Assembly (NCBI GenBank): GCA_017416765.1
Contig: JAFQBE010000035.1
Span: 1-64,000 of the forward strand
From: Clostridia bacterium
Lineage (GTDB): Bacteria > Bacillota > Clostridia > Oscillospirales > Acutalibacteraceae
DNA length: 64,000 nt
Direction of reading: 5' to 3'
Below are positions 16,847 to 26,078 of this stretch, piece by piece. Numbering within the stretch: the first letter of the stretch is position 1; each line of letters begins with the position of its first letter. The translations under genes were made by a program, and so were the position numbers. The notes under the pieces were generated by a model. It worked only from the letters and a program-made list of their open reading frames with translations. It was not told the DNA's origin and did no database searches.

Positions 16847-18769
16847 TTATTTTGTGATTTTTACAAGTTCTTCGAATGCATTCATAAGTGATGAGCCTGA
16901 GCTGCGGCTGAATGCGATTGTTTCCTGATAGTGGTCACCGAAGGGTTCCATATCGTCGAAGAAAATCATGCAGTAATCGTTATCGTTGAGGATATAGCCG
17001 ATTTCATCGTTGCAAAGACCGAAGCAGAGAAGAACATCGTCTTCCTTGAGGTCAAGGCTTTCGTTACATGTCTTTGCGTTGAAATCTGTGCCGGAGAAGG
17101 AATTTTCAGCGTCGATTGTAACACCGCCGTAAATGAGCTCGGGGCTGATTTCGCCGGGCATCATAGCAATCTTGATGTTTGTGCCGAATTCAGCGTAGCC
17201 GATTTCTGTGGGTGTGCTGAATGTACCGTCAGCATTTTCGATAATCTTATGGTTAACAAGACCCATTTTACCGACAAGCATAAGAACGGGATTTTCAACA
17301 GTAATGATAACTTCCTTGGTAGCAACGTTGAGAATAGGCTCAACCTTTGTTTCGGTTACAGGCTCCCAATCCTTGTACCAAAGGGTGTAGTGTTCGCCGC
17401 CGTTTGCGATTTCAGCCTGAAGCTTTTCGTTATTCTTTACATAATCGCTTTCTTTGATTTCTTCTTCGGTCTTGGTCATGCTCATTGTGATATAAGCAAG
17501 CTCCTTACCGTAGCGGTCAGCCTGCATCCAGCGTTCGTTCATTTCAACATCATCGTTTGTGGGACCTCTGTCAGAGTAGATACCGAGAGTTGCACCGATG
17601 ATGGGCATGAAGTTGTAGCCGTACTTGGTGAGTGTCTGATACATAGCTGCTGTGTAGTCGCCGGAGAGCTGCTTACCTGAGCTTTCGTCTGTTTTAAGAC
17701 CTGTGATATAGGGGTGAGCAGGCTCGTTGACGATATATGTTTCCTTTGCGCCTTCCTGATAGGGGTCAAAACGGAATACATACAGATTGCCGTCGTAGCC
17801 TGTGGGGTCACGGTCATCAGAGAAATATTCGGCGCAATCCTTCTTGCTGAAGTTGAGGTCGCCCTGCTTCATGTCTGCAACAGCGTCCTTGATGGACTGA
17901 GCTGTGCGCTCTTTAAGCAGCTGCATAAATGCTTCATCAGGACCGGACTTGGTTTTGAAGATAAACTGGCTTGTGAGAGCTGCGAGAGTGTTGTTTGCCA
18001 TCTTGAGGAAGAAGGGATTCCACAGACCCATTGTGTCGATTTCGCTGTGGCAATGGGTTGCTGTAACATTGATAGAAACGATGTTATTTTCTTTTGCATA
18101 GTCTGCAAGCAGTGCGCGGATATCGCGGATATCCTTATTTGAAATACCGATACATTCGATTGTGCAGAACGCAACCTTGCCTCTGCCCGAACCGTCGTCC
18201 ATAACTACTGTGTAAACCTTCATGTCGTCAAGAATTTCTTCAACTGTGTTTGAGGGGAAGTTCTGAAGAAGGTAACCGCCAAGGTAATAGGGACGGTCAA
18301 GAACATCGTCCGGAACAAGGCTGGATTCGTCATAACCGAGGCTCCATACGCCGCCGGGGTTGGAATCAATAAATTCAAGGTGACCGGGCATAAGGTTCTT
18401 GCTCTGATACTTTGCAGCATCTTCAAATGTTGTGTTTGCAACGGGTGCAGGAACAGCAAGAAGATTGAGAATATCCATGAACAGCAGTTCAAGGTATGTA
18501 TATGCGATTGTTTCCTTTTCCTGCTCTGTGTCTGCCTTTGTCATTGCAATGATAGCCTGAATGGGGTTGAGAAGGTTGTAAGGCTGACCATCAATTCTGA
18601 CATAAACGGGCTCGAAAAGCTTGCGGTTGCAAGTGATTGAGCTGGGAATGTAGGTGTTATCAACTTCTTCGGCTGCTTCTTCAGCGCTGACAGCTGTAGC
18701 TGCGGCAACTGCAGAAAAAACAATAAGAAGGCTGAGAACAACAGCGAGAACTTTTTTGAGAGTTTTCAT
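16847..18769 (-). CDS. Secreted neutral/alkaline ceramidase-like hydrolase
   Basis: Exported protein of 640 residues with a long Ala/Val-rich signal peptide ending at AVSAEEA. The centre matches the N-terminal catalytic domain of neutral/alkaline ceramidases: YTVVMDDGSGRGKVAFCTIECIG, then DIRALLADYAKENN and the metal-binding-type VTATHCHSEID. Further on, MPGEISPELIYGG and LCFGLCNDEIGYILNDNDY are also family-like. Typical ceramidases hydrolyse N-acyl-sphingosine, but many gut homologues are untested and the substrate could be another amide-linked lipid. The ATG is preceded by GGAGG. It is single-cistron with its own terminator at 16794. Confidence 0.72.
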   Translation of the reverse strand: MKTLKKVLAVVLSLLIVFSAVAAATAVSAEEAAEEVDNTYIPSSITCNRKLFEPVYVRIDGQPYNLLNPIQAIIAMTKADTEQEKETIAYTYLELLFMDILNLLAVPAPVANTTFEDAAKYQSKNLMPGHLEFIDSNPGGVWSLGYDESSLVPDDVLDRPYYLGGYLLQNFPSNTVEEILDDMKVYTVVMDDGSGRGKVAFCTIECIGISNKDIRDIRALLADYAKENNIVSINVTATHCHSEIDTMGLWNPFFLKMANNTLAALTSQFIFKTKSGPDEAFMQLLKERTAQSIKDAVADMKQGDLNFSKKDCAEYFSDDRDPTGYDGNLYVFRFDPYQEGAKETYIVNEPAHPYITGLKTDESSGKQLSGDYTAAMYQTLTKYGYNFMPIIGATLGIYSDRGPTNDDVEMNERWMQADRYGKELAYITMSMTKTEEEIKESDYVKNNEKLQAEIANGGEHYTLWYKDWEPVTETKVEPILNVATKEVIITVENPVLMLVGKMGLVNHKIIENADGTFSTPTEIGYAEFGTNIKIAMMPGEISPELIYGGVTIDAENSFSGTDFNAKTCNESLDLKEDDVLLCFGLCNDEIGYILNDNDYCMIFFDDMEPFGDHYQETIAFSRSSGSSLMNAFEELVKITK

Positions 18770-18833
18770 TTGTTTTTCCTCCGTAAAATAAATTTGCTGA
18801 ATTTCGGTATAGTAACCGATTTTTTACTGAATT

Positions 18834-18862
18834 ATAATAACATAAAAGAAGAATAAAAACAA
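18834..18862 (-). promoter_or_regulatory. Possible promoter of the ceramidase-like gene
   Basis: Minus strand TTGTTT (18862-18857), 17-bp spacer, TATTAT (18839-18834) with an extended TGT. Moderate match. Confidence 0.4.
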
Positions 18863-18937
18863 TTTGCGTATTCGTAGAATTTCATCACATAATATTGGTT
18901 ATATTTACTGTATTTTTATTTATTACTATATAAAGCG

Positions 18938-18966
18938 TTGACTATTTCTGTCGGTTTTGCTAAAAT
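18938..18966 (+). promoter_or_regulatory. Sigma-A promoter of the 19004-25965 gene run
   Basis: TTGACT (18938-18943), 17-bp spacer, TAAAAT (18961-18966) with an extended TGC. The first ORF starts about 30 nt downstream of the predicted start site. Confidence 0.75.
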
Positions 18967-19003
18967 GCAATAGAATGGAGTATTAGGTGAAAGAGGTTTG
19001 TTT

Positions 19004-19885
19004 ATGGATAAATTTGCTTTTATTAAACATCTTATGGGTTTTCTTCGCCTTCTGGGCAAAAAAACTCCGTTTCTGCTGCCGCTTACGGTGCTTGTCCTTG
19101 CCCTTTCTGGTGTGTTTGAGCTTGCAACCGCAGCCGACAGACCCGCAGAGGTTGACAAAACAATACTTCTCAATGCCGATTCGTGGGAGCATTCGCAGGA
19201 TATGACAACCGACGGCAAATACTATTACTTCACCTGCAAGCAGGGCATAATCAAAACAGAGCTTGACAGCAAAACCGTACTTATGCGCAATGCTGATGCG
19301 CTGCCCGATAAATTTGTTGAGGATTACGGCTCGGCACACATAGGCGGCATCAGCTACCGTGACGGCAAACTTTACTGCGCGGTTGAAGACAGCAAGGTAT
19401 GGCAGCATCCGCTGATTCTGGTTTACAGCGCATATACGCTTGAATACACGGGCGAATACTACGAGCTTGACCCCGCAAGACATACAAAAGGTCTGCCTTG
19501 GGTATGCGTTGACCCCGAAACGGGCATAATTTACTGTGCGGCAAGGGATAACGCAACCACACTTATGCGCTACGATACAAAAGCAAAACAGTATATTGAT
19601 GACCTTGTGCTTGTAAACAGCGACCCGGATTTTAATATTCATAAAATTCAGGGCTGCGAAATATACGGCGGCGTGCTTTATGCCGCAACGAACGACAGCA
19701 CCCAGGCAGTTTACACCGTTGATATTGCAGACGGTACAGCAGAAAAGCTGTTTGACCGCAACCTGTTTTCGGGCAGCGAAGGCGAAGGGCTTACTATACT
19801 TGAAACTGATGACGGTGCATTTATCCACGCAATGGACATGAGTCCGATTTTCCTTTCGGCATATGTCCGCCACTACGCAAAATAA
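19004..19885 (+). CDS. Membrane-anchored extracytoplasmic protein, beta-propeller-like
   Basis: Function not recognised. The 293-residue protein has an N-terminal hydrophobic anchor or signal (LLPLTVLVLALSGVFELATA) and then repeated four-strand-like units of the type GKYYYFTCKQGIIKTEL, GKLYCAVEDSK, TGIIYCAARDNATTLMRYD, GVLYAATNDSTQAVYTVD, spaced about 45-60 residues apart, which suggests a beta-propeller facing outward. The ATG at 19004 is preferred because AGAGG (18992-18996) sits 7 nt before it; the in-frame TTG at 18998 is too close. It lies 34 bp before sufC and heads the likely operon. Confidence 0.7.
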   Translation: MDKFAFIKHLMGFLRLLGKKTPFLLPLTVLVLALSGVFELATAADRPAEVDKTILLNADSWEHSQDMTTDGKYYYFTCKQGIIKTELDSKTVLMRNADALPDKFVEDYGSAHIGGISYRDGKLYCAVEDSKVWQHPLILVYSAYTLEYTGEYYELDPARHTKGLPWVCVDPETGIIYCAARDNATTLMRYDTKAKQYIDDLVLVNSDPDFNIHKIQGCEIYGGVLYAATNDSTQAVYTVDIADGTAEKLFDRNLFSGSEGEGLTILETDDGAFIHAMDMSPIFLSAYVRHYAK

Positions 19886-19919
19886 TTATTATTCCTATAC
19901 TACAGAAAGGCTTTGGCAA

Positions 19920-20645
19920 ATGTTAGAACTCAGAAATGTTTCCTTCACCGTCGGAGGCGAAAAAGGGCACGATATAATAAACGATGTTTCCCTTACGATT
20001 AACGACGGCGAATTCCTTATAATAACGGGTCCCAACGGCGGCGGTAAATCGACGCTGGCAAGGCTCATAATGGGTATCGAGCAGCCTACGGGCGGTCAGA
20101 TACTTTTAAACGGTCAGGATATAACAAACCTTTCCGTTACAGAACGCGCAAAATTCGGTGTCGGCTACGCTTTTCAGCAGCCGCCCCGCTTCAAGGGTCT
20201 TACCGTACGCAGGCTTTTAAGCCTTGCCCACGGCAGCGAGCTGCCCGAGGACGAGTGCTGTGCCTACCTTACAAACGTAGGTCTTTGCTCAAGGGATTAC
20301 CTCAACCGCGAAATTGACACCTCACTTTCAGGCGGCGAGGTGAAGCGAATTGAAATAGCTTCACTTATGGCAAGAGAACTCAAGCTTGCAATTTTTGACG
20401 AACCCGAAGCAGGTATTGACCTGTGGAGCTTTGCAATGCTTGTTGAAACCTTTAAAACAATGAGCCGCCGCAAGCACAACAGCGTTGTGATTATTTCACA
20501 CCAGGAGCGCATTATGCAGCTTGCGGACAGAATAGCCGTAATCGCAAACGGCAAGCTGAAAACACTCGGTCCCAAGGACGAGGTGTTCCCCCAGCTTATG
20601 AGTGAACTCGGCGAAAACTGCGGCTTCAGAGGAGGTAATGCATAA
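19920..20645 (+). CDS. sufC: SufC-like Fe-S assembly ATPase (SmsC type)
   Basis: ABC-type ATPase of the SUF/SMS iron-sulfur assembly machinery, 241 residues. Visible motifs: Walker A GPNGGGKST, Q-loop FQQPPRFKG, signature LSGGEVKR, Walker B LAIFDEPEAGID and H-loop ISHQ. It drives conformational change of the SufB scaffold in the cytosol. The start at 19920 (MLELRNVSF) has GAAAGG upstream; a longer in-frame reading from 19863 overlaps the previous gene and adds an unrelated N-terminus. The stop overlaps the sufB start (TAATG), so the two are coupled. Confidence 0.9.
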   Translation: MLELRNVSFTVGGEKGHDIINDVSLTINDGEFLIITGPNGGGKSTLARLIMGIEQPTGGQILLNGQDITNLSVTERAKFGVGYAFQQPPRFKGLTVRRLLSLAHGSELPEDECCAYLTNVGLCSRDYLNREIDTSLSGGEVKRIEIASLMARELKLAIFDEPEAGIDLWSFAMLVETFKTMSRRKHNSVVIISHQERIMQLADRIAVIANGKLKTLGPKDEVFPQLMSELGENCGFRGGNA

Positions 20646-21568
20646 TGTTTGATGCTGTACAGAAAAAGCTCCTCGAATCAATCGCCGATATGAGCGGCAT
20701 TCCCTCAATCGGTGCATACAATTTCCGCGTAAACGGTGAAGGCTTTGCCCGCAGCTCAACCGAAACGGTTACAATTGAGCCGAAAAAGGACAAGCAGGGT
20801 ATTGATATTATCGTAAAACCGTTCTCAAAGGCGGACAACGTGCATATACCCGTTATAGTTACCGAATCCGGTGTTGACGATGTTGTTTATAACGATTTCT
20901 TTATAGGTGAAGGAGCCCAGGTACGCATTGTTGCAGGCTGCGGTATCCACAATGACGGCGGCTGCGATTCAAAGCACAACGGTATTCACCGCTTCCACAT
21001 CGGCAAAAACGCAAAGGTCACCTACATCGAAAAGCATTATGGCGATGGCGAAGGCACAGGCGCACGAATCCTCAACCCCGTAACGGAAGTTTTCATGGAT
21101 GAGGGCGCAGAATGCGAAATGGAAACGGTACAGATAAAGGGTGTTGATTCAACCGCCCGCACAAGCACCGCAACACTCGGCAAAAACGCAAAAATGGTTA
21201 TAACCGAGCGTCTCATGACTCACGGCAAGCAGTATGCACGCAGCGATATGGTAATAAACCTGAACGGTGAAGATGCATCGGCGCAAATTATTTCGCGTTC
21301 AGTTGCAAAGGACGATTCCGAACAGATTTTCTATCCCCGCGCAGTAGGCAACTGCAAGTGCCGCGCACATGTTCAGTGCGACACGATTATTATGGACAGC
21401 GCAAAGGTCCGCTCAATTCCCGAAATTGCCGCCAACCATGAGGATGCACAGATTGTGCATGAAGCGGCAATAGGCAAAATCAACAATGACCAGCTTACAA
21501 AGCTCTGTACACTCGGACTTTCACCCGAAGAAGCTGAAGAAGTAATAATCGAAGGCTTCCTTGATTGA
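20645..21568 (+). CDS. sufB: SufB/SufD-like scaffold protein of a minimal SUF (SMS) system
   Basis: SufBD-family scaffold for Fe-S cluster assembly, 307 residues, so clearly shorter than classical SufB (~470). The beta-helix core (VYNDFFIGEGAQVRIVAGCGIHNDGG, HRFHIGKNAKVTYIEKHYG) and the C-terminal KVRSIPEIAANHEDAQIVHEAAIGKI stretch are typical. With sufC it forms the two-gene arrangement described as the minimal SmsCB system of archaea and anaerobic bacteria. No sufS, sufU, sufD or iscR is nearby. It starts one base inside the sufC stop. Confidence 0.88.
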   Translation: MFDAVQKKLLESIADMSGIPSIGAYNFRVNGEGFARSSTETVTIEPKKDKQGIDIIVKPFSKADNVHIPVIVTESGVDDVVYNDFFIGEGAQVRIVAGCGIHNDGGCDSKHNGIHRFHIGKNAKVTYIEKHYGDGEGTGARILNPVTEVFMDEGAECEMETVQIKGVDSTARTSTATLGKNAKMVITERLMTHGKQYARSDMVINLNGEDASAQIISRSVAKDDSEQIFYPRAVGNCKCRAHVQCDTIIMDSAKVRSIPEIAANHEDAQIVHEAAIGKINNDQLTKLCTLGLSPEEAEEVIIEGFLD

Positions 21569-21617
21569 TGTTATTAATTTGCAAAACAAGCAAATAAAAT
21601 AAAAAGGAGAACCAACT

Positions 21618-23108
21618 ATGGCAAACGAATTCTTCTGTGCGCCCGGCGGTAAATTCAGCCGTAAACGCACCATACTCACAGGCTTCGGCTTCATGGCAAG
21701 CTCCATCGCCTGGGCAATTTATGACCCGTACATCACAAAAATTCTCAACAGGCTTCTGACCGAGTCTGCAACAATTTCAAGCTGGAGCGCAAAGCTCAAC
21801 GAAGCGTTCCCGGTTCTTGCAAAGTTTGCAGAGGCACAGGGTGAAAATGTCAATACCGTCGGCGGCGGTATCACACTTGTTCCGCTGTTCATCGGTATTA
21901 TCATGACCTTCGATAATATCTTCGGTGTTATTTTCCAGCCCACCTTCGGCAAGCTTTCCGACAACTGCCATTCAAAGCTCGGTAAGCGCCGTCCCTTTAT
22001 AGTTTTCGGCGCACCTGTTTCCGCATTCCTTTTCGCAATCATTCCGTGGGTTGCTCTGAGCAATTCACTTACACTTACAATGCTCTTCATTATTCTCTTT
22101 GTTTTCTCAATGTCCCTGTGGAGAGCACCCGTTGTTGCGCTTATGCCTGCACTTACTCCCCCTGCAATGCGCAGCGAAGGCAACGCAATCATCAACCTTA
22201 TGGGCGGTGTCGGCTCGGCTATCGGTATGTTCGCAGGTACTATCGTAGGTGTTATCTACAAGCTCTTTACAGGCATCGAAGTTACTGCCGACAACGAGCA
22301 GATTGCCTTCCCCTACGTTTTCCTCACAGGTTCAATCGTTATGATTATAGGCATGCTTGTTATTCTCTTCTGCGTCAAGGAGCCTTCAAGCAAGCTTGAG
22401 GTTATTGCCGAGCAGAACCGCGCAGCCGATGCAGCTGCACGAGCAAAAGCAGAAAAAGAAGCCAAAAAAGCCGAAAAGGCTGCCAGAAAGGCTCAGAAGC
22501 TTTCCGGCGCAGAGAGAAGAAGCCTTATCTTTATGCTTGGCGGTCTGTTCTTCCTCTTCTGCGGTACAAACGCTATTACTACTTTCTTCGCACTTTTCGC
22601 AGCAGAAGTTCTCGGCAAGACTACAGCCGAAGCCACAATTATGACAACTCTGTTTGCTGTCTGCTCCGCTATAGCTGCAATTCCCGCAGGCTGGTTAGGT
22701 AAGAAAATCGGCAGAAAAAAGACTATTCTTATAGGTCTTGCCACATTCATGGCAGCATTTGTACTCTACCTTGTAACACGCACTAATGCCATTGTCTGGG
22801 TTGTTCTTGTTCTTGGCGGCTTTGCAAATATGTTCATTACCGTCAACACACTTCCCCTTGTTCTTGAAATCGGCGGCAATGACAAGGTCGGTACCTTCAC
22901 CGGCTACTACTACACAGCTACCTTCTCCGCTCAGATTGCTTCCCCCATCGTATACGGTGTAGTCCGTATGCTTTCCGGCACATATATGTCCCTTTTCTAC
23001 TACAGCCCCATTATGTTTGCGCTCAGCCTTCTGTGCATACTCATTGTCAAGCACGGTGAAGCTCTGCCTGACGAAGTTATCAAGGCTGCAGAAGAAGCCA
23101 ACGATTAA
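21618..23108 (+). CDS. GPH/MFS-type sugar transporter
   Basis: Major-facilitator protein of 496 residues resembling the glycoside-pentoside-hexuronide and SLC45 group: FDNIFGVIFQPTFGKLSDNCHSKLGKRRPFIV holds the conserved loop 2-3 motif DxxxKLGKRRPF. A long, Ala/Lys-rich and probably helical cytoplasmic loop (about residues 270-305, KAEKEAKKAEKAARKAQ) joins the two halves. AAGGAG precedes the ATG at good spacing. It is 49 bp after sufB and 33 bp before the GtrA-like gene. The substrate is probably a sugar, but none is identified. Confidence 0.8.
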   Translation: MANEFFCAPGGKFSRKRTILTGFGFMASSIAWAIYDPYITKILNRLLTESATISSWSAKLNEAFPVLAKFAEAQGENVNTVGGGITLVPLFIGIIMTFDNIFGVIFQPTFGKLSDNCHSKLGKRRPFIVFGAPVSAFLFAIIPWVALSNSLTLTMLFIILFVFSMSLWRAPVVALMPALTPPAMRSEGNAIINLMGGVGSAIGMFAGTIVGVIYKLFTGIEVTADNEQIAFPYVFLTGSIVMIIGMLVILFCVKEPSSKLEVIAEQNRAADAAARAKAEKEAKKAEKAARKAQKLSGAERRSLIFMLGGLFFLFCGTNAITTFFALFAAEVLGKTTAEATIMTTLFAVCSAIAAIPAGWLGKKIGRKKTILIGLATFMAAFVLYLVTRTNAIVWVVLVLGGFANMFITVNTLPLVLEIGGNDKVGTFTGYYYTATFSAQIASPIVYGVVRMLSGTYMSLFYYSPIMFALSLLCILIVKHGEALPDEVIKAAEEAND

Positions 23109-23141
23109 TTAAAAAAATAAAAACTGAAAAAGGTGAAAAAC

Positions 23142-23624
23142 ATGGCTGAACAGCAGAAACTGACAAAAAAGCAGAATATAGTTCAGACAATAAAATTTGC
23201 GCTGTTTTCAACAGGCGCCGGCATAATCCAGACGGTTTCCTTCACTCTTCTTAACGAAGTTTTCAAGCTCGATTACTGGGCGGCATATCTGCCCGCACTC
23301 GTGCTGAGTGTTCTGTTCAACTTTACGGTAAACCGCAAATTCACCTTTAAATCAGCAGCTAACATTCCGCTTGCCATGCTCAAGGTAGCAGGCTACTACT
23401 GCGTATTCACGCCCCTTTCAACCTGGGGCGGCGATGCGCTCAAGGCATGGCTTGATACTACCTTTGCAAGCACGGCAAGCTGGAACGAATACATAGTTCT
23501 CGCACTGACAATGCTGCTCAACCTTTCAACCGAATTCCTGTTCTGCCGTTTCGTTGTTTACCGCAACAATATAAACACAAACGAGCTTGGTAAAAAAGAG
23601 CAGGAAAGATACGAAAACAAATAA
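23142..23624 (+). CDS. GtrA-like membrane protein
   Basis: Small polytopic protein of 160 residues with four hydrophobic segments and the GtrA family pattern: an initial amphipathic KKQNIVQTIKFALFSTGAG, then LPALVLSVLFNFTVNRKFTFK and TMLLNLSTEFLFCRFVVY. GtrA-like proteins are thought to move undecaprenyl-phosphate-linked sugars. The ATG at 23142 is taken because AGGTG lies 6-7 nt before it; the GTG at 23133 lies inside that ribosome site. No partner glycosyltransferase is adjacent. Confidence 0.85.
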   Translation: MAEQQKLTKKQNIVQTIKFALFSTGAGIIQTVSFTLLNEVFKLDYWAAYLPALVLSVLFNFTVNRKFTFKSAANIPLAMLKVAGYYCVFTPLSTWGGDALKAWLDTTFASTASWNEYIVLALTMLLNLSTEFLFCRFVVYRNNINTNELGKKEQERYENK

Positions 23625-23634
23625 GGATTTCCAT

Positions 23635-24597
23635 ATGAAAAAATTGTTATCAATTCTTCTGTGCCTGGCTTTGGTATCAGCCGGCTTTTGCGGCTGTACA
23701 CAGAAAAAGCAAACTGTTATGACCGTAGGCGCAGCCGAAATAGACAACGAAATATTTGCCTACTTCTTTGATGAGGTTTATTCACAGACCAAGCAGGACG
23801 GCGGCGACCTTAACGACACGGCGGCAATGATTGAAGCGGCTGTTGCTAAGTGTAACGGCTATGTAGGCACTGTAACGCAGTACGGACAGTTTATGTTTGA
23901 AATGTCCCCGAAGGAAAAGCTTCAGATTGCCACCGAAACCGAAGAAGAATGGATGCTTTACGGCAAGTACTACAGCTCTGTAGGCATAAGCAAGCAGACT
24001 GTTACAAAAATAAACACCGCACGCGTTATGCGTACATCGCTGCTGCTATACTACTTTGGCGAAGGGCGCGAATATGAAGTCAGCGAAGCTGAAATCGAAT
24101 ACTATTTCGACCAGGCATATGTTGAATTCAAAACGCTCAACGGCTACCTTATTTCCTTTGACGAGGAAGGCAACAGCATCCCCCTTTCCGATACGGAGCT
24201 TGCCGCTGTACGGGCGGATTTTGAATCCAAAAGGCAGCAGTTAGCTTCCGGCACAGCTATTTCGGAATTCAACAACGGTCAGGATGTTGAAGCCTCCTTT
24301 GTTGCCGTTACAAACACCGCTTACCCCGAGGGTTTCCTTGCAAAGGTTGCCGAGCTTAAATACGACACCCCGACAATAATCGAAACGGAAGAATACATTT
24401 TTATTGTTATTCGTCTTGATGCCAAAACGGACAGCAACTACGAAAACTACCGCACAAGCTACATTGAAACCCTGCGCGGTGAAATGCTGACCGACCTGCT
24501 TGTTTCAACAGGTAAGGATTTCGGAGTGACGCTTAACGAAAACAGAATTTCCGATGTGGCAGATTCCGTTATTGATATAAGAAATTCTTTAGAATAA
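23635..24597 (+). CDS. PrsA/SurA-like peptidyl-prolyl isomerase lipoprotein
   Basis: A 320-residue lipoprotein with lipobox SAGFCGC (acceptor Cys near 20). The N-terminal part contains the SurA-N-like helical segment (VGAAEIDNEIFAYFFDEV), followed by EVSEAEIEYYFDQAYVEFKTLNGYLISF and a parvulin-like remnant region before the end. Such proteins assist folding of exported proteins at the outer face of the membrane. A complete PPIase domain is not obvious, so enzymatic activity is uncertain. The ATG at 23635 has AAGGA at good spacing; an upstream in-frame start at 23587 overlaps the previous gene. Confidence 0.72.
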   Translation: MKKLLSILLCLALVSAGFCGCTQKKQTVMTVGAAEIDNEIFAYFFDEVYSQTKQDGGDLNDTAAMIEAAVAKCNGYVGTVTQYGQFMFEMSPKEKLQIATETEEEWMLYGKYYSSVGISKQTVTKINTARVMRTSLLLYYFGEGREYEVSEAEIEYYFDQAYVEFKTLNGYLISFDEEGNSIPLSDTELAAVRADFESKRQQLASGTAISEFNNGQDVEASFVAVTNTAYPEGFLAKVAELKYDTPTIIETEEYIFIVIRLDAKTDSNYENYRTSYIETLRGEMLTDLLVSTGKDFGVTLNENRISDVADSVIDIRNSLE

Positions 24598-24609
24598 GGG
24601 GTTTTTCCC

Positions 24610-25965
24610 TTGGCAATTTTTGTAAAAGAAAAAAATTTTTATAAGTCCTTCTTTTCCATGGCGCTTACCATTTCCCTCGGCAACATAATTGTTTACGCCG
24701 TAAACCTTGCCGACAATATTATGATTGGCGGCTACAGCGAGCTTTCGCTGAGCGCGGTTGCGGTTGTAAACCAGATTCAGTTTTTGCTGCAGATGGTGGC
24801 ATTGGGTGCTTCAAACGGTTTGGGCGTGCTGACCTCACAGTATTGGGGTACACGGCAGACCCGTCCTATTCGCCGCGTATTTGCGGTTGCGCTTTTAATT
24901 GCGCTTATACTTACGCTATTAATTTTCTTTGCTGTTCTTTTTGCACCCGGGCAGGTGCTTACCCTGCTTACCGACCAGGCAGCAGTTGTAAAAGAGGCAA
25001 AGCTTTACCTTAAAATAGTCTGCTTTTCCTACATACCGTTTACTGTAACTCAGCTTATGGTTTCGCTCATGCGAAGCGTTGAGCAGACCCGCATCGGATT
25101 TGTAGTTTCGCTGGTTGCGCTTTTTACAAATGTTGTGCTGAACTATGGGCTTATCTACGGCAAGCTCGGTATGCCCGAAATGGGTATACGCGGCGCAGCA
25201 ACTGCAACCCTTATTTCCCGAATTGCAGAGCTTGTTGTAATATCAATATATGTATTTATTATTGATAAACGCATTAAGCTTAAAATTTCTGACCTTTTCA
25301 AGGTGCAGAAAAGCTATATTAAGGATTATTTTCATGTCGGTTTTCCGCTCGTGCTTTCGGCAGGCAGCTGGGGCATAGCAATGGCGGTACAGGGCGCAAT
25401 TTTGGGTCACCTCGGTTCAGAAACCGTACTCAGCGCCAACAGCATAGCAAGCACGATATTCCAGGTTATGAGTGTTGTTGCCTATGCAGGCGGTAACGCT
25501 TCCGGTGTAATAATCGGCAAAACCATAGGAGAAAACCGCATTGACGCTGTTAAACAGTACACCAAAACCTTGCAGGCGCTGTTTATAATAATCGGCGTAG
25601 CTTCAAGCGCATTGCTGTTTGTTTGCAAGGATTTATTTATTTCATTTTTCCGCGTTGAAGCTGAAACACAGGTGCTTGCACGCACCTTTATAAACATTCT
25701 TTGCGTAACGCTTATCGGTACGGCATACGAAGCCACAGTACTCGGCGGCATTGTTTCCGCAGGCGGCGAAACAGATTTTGTTTTCAAGAACGACCTTATA
25801 TTCATGTGGGGCATTGTGCTTCCCTTATCGCTTCTTTCCGCCTTCGTTTTCAAACTTCCGCCGCCCGTAACCTTTGCCTGCCTAAAATCCGACCAGGTGC
25901 TTAAATGTGCCGTTGCGGCGGTAAAGGTAAACCGCTATAAATGGATTAAAAATGTAACTCGATAA
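24610..25965 (+). CDS. MATE family efflux transporter
   Basis: Multidrug and toxin extrusion-type exporter of 451 residues and about twelve helices. Family marks include SLGNIIVYAVNLADNIMIGGYS at the first helices and the internal repeat SAGSWGIAMAVQGAILGHLGS in the second half. It probably uses a cation gradient; the cargo is unknown. It starts with TTG at 24610, with AAGGGG at 24596-24601 overlapping the stop of the preceding gene, so it is likely cotranslated. It ends the 19-26 kb run. Confidence 0.88.
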   Translation: MAIFVKEKNFYKSFFSMALTISLGNIIVYAVNLADNIMIGGYSELSLSAVAVVNQIQFLLQMVALGASNGLGVLTSQYWGTRQTRPIRRVFAVALLIALILTLLIFFAVLFAPGQVLTLLTDQAAVVKEAKLYLKIVCFSYIPFTVTQLMVSLMRSVEQTRIGFVVSLVALFTNVVLNYGLIYGKLGMPEMGIRGAATATLISRIAELVVISIYVFIIDKRIKLKISDLFKVQKSYIKDYFHVGFPLVLSAGSWGIAMAVQGAILGHLGSETVLSANSIASTIFQVMSVVAYAGGNASGVIIGKTIGENRIDAVKQYTKTLQALFIIIGVASSALLFVCKDLFISFFRVEAETQVLARTFINILCVTLIGTAYEATVLGGIVSAGGETDFVFKNDLIFMWGIVLPLSLLSAFVFKLPPPVTFACLKSDQVLKCAVAAVKVNRYKWIKNVTR

Positions 25966-25982
25966 AATTATTTTGTTTTTTG

Positions 25983-26011
25983 TTGACACTTTATTTTACT
26001 TATGCTATAAT
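25983..26011 (+). promoter_or_regulatory. Consensus sigma-A promoter of the sortase locus
   Basis: Perfect TTGACA (25983-25988), 17-bp spacer, perfect TATAAT (26006-26011) with an extended TGC. It is the strongest promoter match in the window. Confidence 0.92.
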
Positions 26012-26078
26012 TGTTTCTGTATTATAGGCGTTAATCCCATTCGCCCGATTAATTAAAGAAAGGTCCGGTGTACTACTT

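Noticed and set aside
19863-19919. Longer N-terminus for SufC
   Set aside because: The added residues overlap the upstream gene, lack family similarity and have no ribosome site, whereas the 19920 ATG has one.
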